Source of the DNA: Branchiostoma belcheri
Lineage: Eukaryota; Chordata; Leptocardii; Amphioxiformes; Branchiostomatidae
Length of the DNA stretch: 64,000 nucleotides
Assembly (NCBI RefSeq): GCF_001625305.1
Contig: NW_017804254.1
Coordinates: 457,501 to 521,500 of the forward strand
Direction of reading: 5' to 3'
The notes below the pieces were generated by a model, which saw nothing but the letters and a program-made list of their open reading frames with translations, ran no database searches and had not been told where the DNA came from. The translations under genes and the position numbers were made by a program. Positions 61,901 through 64,000 of this stretch are shown here, in pieces (within the stretch, counting starts at the first letter, position 1; every line of letters starts with the position of its first letter).

Positions 61901-62000
61901 CCACATGAAGACCTTGAACACGTTCCACGCACCCCCTGGGTACTTGTCCACAATAAAGGAGTAAATGTTTCCCACGACAATCACATTCGCTGGTGTGATG
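58938..62000 (-). CDS. TMEM117: TMEM117-like multipass membrane protein, last five exons (5' end outside window)
   Basis: Minus-strand exons 62000-61840, 61376-61144, 60621-60364, 59906-59783 and 59533-58938 join in frame to 456 visible residues and a stop. Family text is strong: TPANVIVVGNIYSF, MWLLAILVGMILGKFL, RLLRLKMF, GTWMGDFVTAWMV, DMMLQD, ITTDYIDWDYLNRGFLPTNE, SRAFLASFILVMDLLIVMQD, WDFPHFMG, GKWFNYGI, LDLNMWKNQIFYKP. About eight membrane segments are expected. Human TMEM117 is a plasma-membrane protein linked to ER-stress-related mitochondrial death; its molecular activity is unknown. The first exon, carrying TM1 and the N-terminus, is not found before 64000. The tail after the last membrane segment is short, basic and Pro-rich, ending RTEQRRRDW, unlike the longer vertebrate tail. 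The ATG|GTACTG donor at 61144 is weak but is the only one that keeps the frame. Confidence 0.93.
60066..60275 (+). mobile_element. tRNA-derived SINE, copy 2 (5'-truncated)
   Basis: CCAGATCATACTAAAGACTTTAAAA, CACACAACACTACCTGTGGGCTAG, TAACTGTGTGGCCCAAGGGCTACAGAAATGGAGATGG match the body of 40745-40985. It lies in a TMEM117 intron, and the repeated words CATGGAGTGGAA/CATTGAATGGAA follow. Confidence 0.6.
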
Positions 62001-62214
62001 CTGGAGAAACACAACAGGGTTGGGTTAGCAGGATTAGGCACATTTAACAAAAGGAAAGTGATCTTGATCCAGTTTTAGCTCATGCACTGAATCTTCCACT
62101 GGTTGTGACTGAGAAGACTTCTGTGCAGGTTCATTGTACCGGGAAATTCTCCTACATGAACTTCTGTCAACAAGCACAATGAACTATGGACCATGGCTCA
62201 ACATCCCATCCTAA

Positions 62215-62300
62215 GGACTGCGACCCTTTACAGTAGTGTGAATGTCGGGTGAGCAACAACAGCCGGGATTCGAACTCCCAACCTCTTAGGCATCCCCTCT
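62215..62300 (-). repeat. tRNA-like SINE head
   Basis: On the minus strand, GGGATGCCTAAGAGGTTGGGAGTTCGAATCCCGG contains a near-perfect box B and T-arm. The 5' half does not fold into a D-arm, so it is a SINE remnant and not a tRNA gene. Confidence 0.5.
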
Positions 62301-62304
62301 AGAT

Positions 62305-62500
62305 AAATATCATTTTCAAATGTTGTGTCGGAAAAGATATAGTCTGCAACTGGCAAAGTTCTGATGAACTTTGACCAAACATCTAATGAAAATCTTGAAA
62401 AATCTGAGTTTTGCACAGGTGTAGTATGTTCTGCCAAGATGCCGTAGAAAAATCATGGTTCTGTCCTTGGTGCTGAAGTCTGGGTGTATAGAGAGACACA
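62305..62500 (+). repeat. Dispersed repeat (TTTTCAAATGTTGTGTCGG family)
   Basis: It matches 54225-54420 in word order. It is followed by CTGTCCTTGGTGCTGAAGTC, the core word of the minisatellite at 50797-51025, suggesting that the minisatellite was seeded by this repeat. Confidence 0.6.
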
Positions 62501-63149
62501 CCCCATGGGTAAGGGGTGGGTGATCAGTTATTAATTAAAATTATGTGGCACTGTCTATCCGGACTACATGTACATTCCAACAAAGAATTACAACAAAGAT
62601 TAACAAAGATGCATGATATGTAACATATCTGGTAGAATAACTGTATATTGTGTAACTGTTGTTATTGTGATTTGTGAATGTATTGCATTTTTAAAAAACA
62701 GGATTGTCTGAAAAACAGGTCAAATGACCTGAGCGCAATTTCCTGTATAAATAAATAAAAAGTGTAAAAGTGTAAAAAAGAATGTGATAACGCACATAGA
62801 CACACAACAAACTTTACATGTATTCAAGTAGCCAATCATAACACAATTATATATCATAGAAACAAATCTAATTAACTTTAAAATCAGAATGGTTTAACCC
62901 ACTTCAATGTCGGCATCAATGCTTATTTGATTTGGACAGGGACACTTTCCAGGGTTATTAGGTAGTGGCTGCTGGCCAAATCTGCAATTTTCCTAGACAT
63001 CTCCCACCTAAAGCTAATTTTGGAAACACGGTTATTTTTTACGCAGTGACGAATGGATGTTATAATAGTTGGCAGTAAACTCAGCACAATATAGGAATAA
63101 TTTCTTGTTTAACAAGGTTTATGATGTCAAAATTTGAAAATTTAATGAT

Positions 63150-63240
63150 CTTGTTTGTTTTTTTGGCCGCCCTTGTTTTTTTTGCCCTATCACAATAGAT
63201 TTGGAGTCTGCAGAGGATATCATCCATAAAATTTACTTGC
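63150..63240 (-). repeat. Partial Harbinger-like MITE end
   Basis: GCCCTATCACAATAGATTTG, GATATCATCCATAAAATTTACTTGCTGTGGCC is a diverged copy of one end of the 49910-50311 element, followed by TAA. The opposite end was not found. Confidence 0.6.
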
Positions 63241-63734
63241 TGTGGCCTAATGACATAAATTTACATGTACATGCATGGGTGTGGTGAAATATGTGTGATA
63301 TATGTATCTCTTATGTAAAATATGTTTTTAAAAAAATTAAGCATTGCTTTTTTTATAGTATACATTGTATACGATAACAGTACATGGGAGGGGGCTTAAT
63401 TACGGACAAGCTTTGATATCAATACCCTGCAGGTCCTAATTGAATATTGATCATTATGTCACATTTATGTATGATTAATAATCAAAGAAATGTTTCTGGT
63501 TCTAATCATCCCTAATCCTATGTTCCGTGCCTGCAGTTAGAATGGGTCGATATGGAATGAGTAAATGTCAAAATGTCCACAGTTTCATCCATTTATCTTC
63601 ATCAAGTAAAATTTTTCAAAATTATGAAAATTGATGATTCCTAAAGAAAAGTACTCTCCGAGCAGAAGTTTAGCCTTCAGCTTTTTCATACATGTCTTAT
63701 AAGGAAACCTGAAAACCTGTTTTCCCCTCTGGTC

Positions 63735-63855
63735 TCTCAGTCACTGACGAAAGCTAGTGGATACTAGCTGAAACGTCTGACGTTTCAAAATCATATCCAG
63801 TTGCTTGAGTAACTGCTTTTTGGCGCATCGTATTACCTGGATGTCTAACCTTCAT
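63735..63855 (+). repeat. Repeat with hammerhead-like core
   Basis: CTGACGA (63744-63750), A, a perfect 7-bp stem AGCTAGT/ACTAGCT with a short loop, then GAAAC and an inverted word GAAACGTC/GACGTTTC (63770-63786). It continues into the text shared with 37890-38030. Confidence 0.5.
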
Positions 63856-64000
63856 CGACATGTCTTATAAGGCTTTCATTTCGTACTGGTATCATTTTTC
63901 ACCATAGTGGCACTTTGGACACTGCCTTACCAATTTGATACTCTTAGTCTTATATTATAGCCACCAACAGATCAGCTTGGAGATTAAAGGCGTCCAATTC

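Larger units (their letters stand above)
62001..64000 (-). other. TMEM117 intron up to the window end
   Basis: No exon encoding the TMEM117 N-terminus is found. It holds a minus-strand tRNA-like box B (GGGAGTTCGAATCCCGG, about 62255-62280), a dispersed repeat at 62305-62460, a partial Harbinger-like MITE end at 63150-63240, a fold-back end at 63651-63670 and a hammerhead-like repeat at 63744-63850. Confidence 0.55.

Overview
This is a eukaryotic window, almost certainly from a lancelet (Branchiostoma, amphioxus). The evidence is short well-spliced exons, dense non-autonomous DNA transposons, tRNA-derived SINE pieces, many TACATGTA words, a C2H2 zinc-finger gene of the lineage-expanded type, and invertebrate-chordate versions of conserved genes. 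There is one assembly gap (20 N at 4555-4574) and one N at 29518. There is no operon or prokaryotic content. The species call is an inference from style and protein similarity; no search was run.

Layout. (1) 1-3503 (+): last five coding exons of a caprin (RNA-granule protein). (2) 5143-6162 (-): ten-finger C2H2 zinc-finger gene. (3) 8159-10258 (+): small two-exon gene I do not recognise, whose second exon contains an in-frame coding minisatellite. (4) 12691-19842 (-): KMT5/SUV4-20 histone H4K20 methyltransferase, seven coding exons including a 20-nt microexon, plus a likely 5'UTR exon near 20.6-20.8 kb. (5) 21097-23352 (+): RTF2, head-to-head with KMT5. (6) 24571-27378 (-): unrecognised acidic protein gene. 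(7) 30406-48399 (+): divergent SLC6 transporter, 15 coding exons, 687 aa, with an 8.9-kb first intron. (8) 51146-56304 (+): AHCY (S-adenosylhomocysteine hydrolase), 8 exons, 433 aa, with a GC-AG first intron. (9) 58938-62000 (-): TMEM117, last five exons; the 5' end lies beyond the window.

Exon joins were read by eye from splice sites and checked by frame. The joined lengths of KMT5 (2265 nt), RTF2 (942), SLC6 (2064), AHCY (1302), the acidic gene and the small novel gene all divide by three and end at one stop, which supports the models strongly.

The non-coding part is crowded with transposon families. They include a hAT-type MITE with CAGTGTTCTAGCC ends and 8-bp duplications, a PIF/Harbinger-like MITE with GGCCACACC ends and 3-bp TWA duplications, a CAGGGCTCGAAAT hAT-like family, a 2.2-kb TTAA-flanked element in a KMT5 intron, long fold-back elements, tRNA-derived SINEs, and short repeats with hammerhead-ribozyme-like cores. 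Several sit within a few tens of bases of splice sites. The genes are unrelated in function. KMT5 makes S-adenosylhomocysteine and AHCY removes it, but their shared neighbourhood is probably chance.
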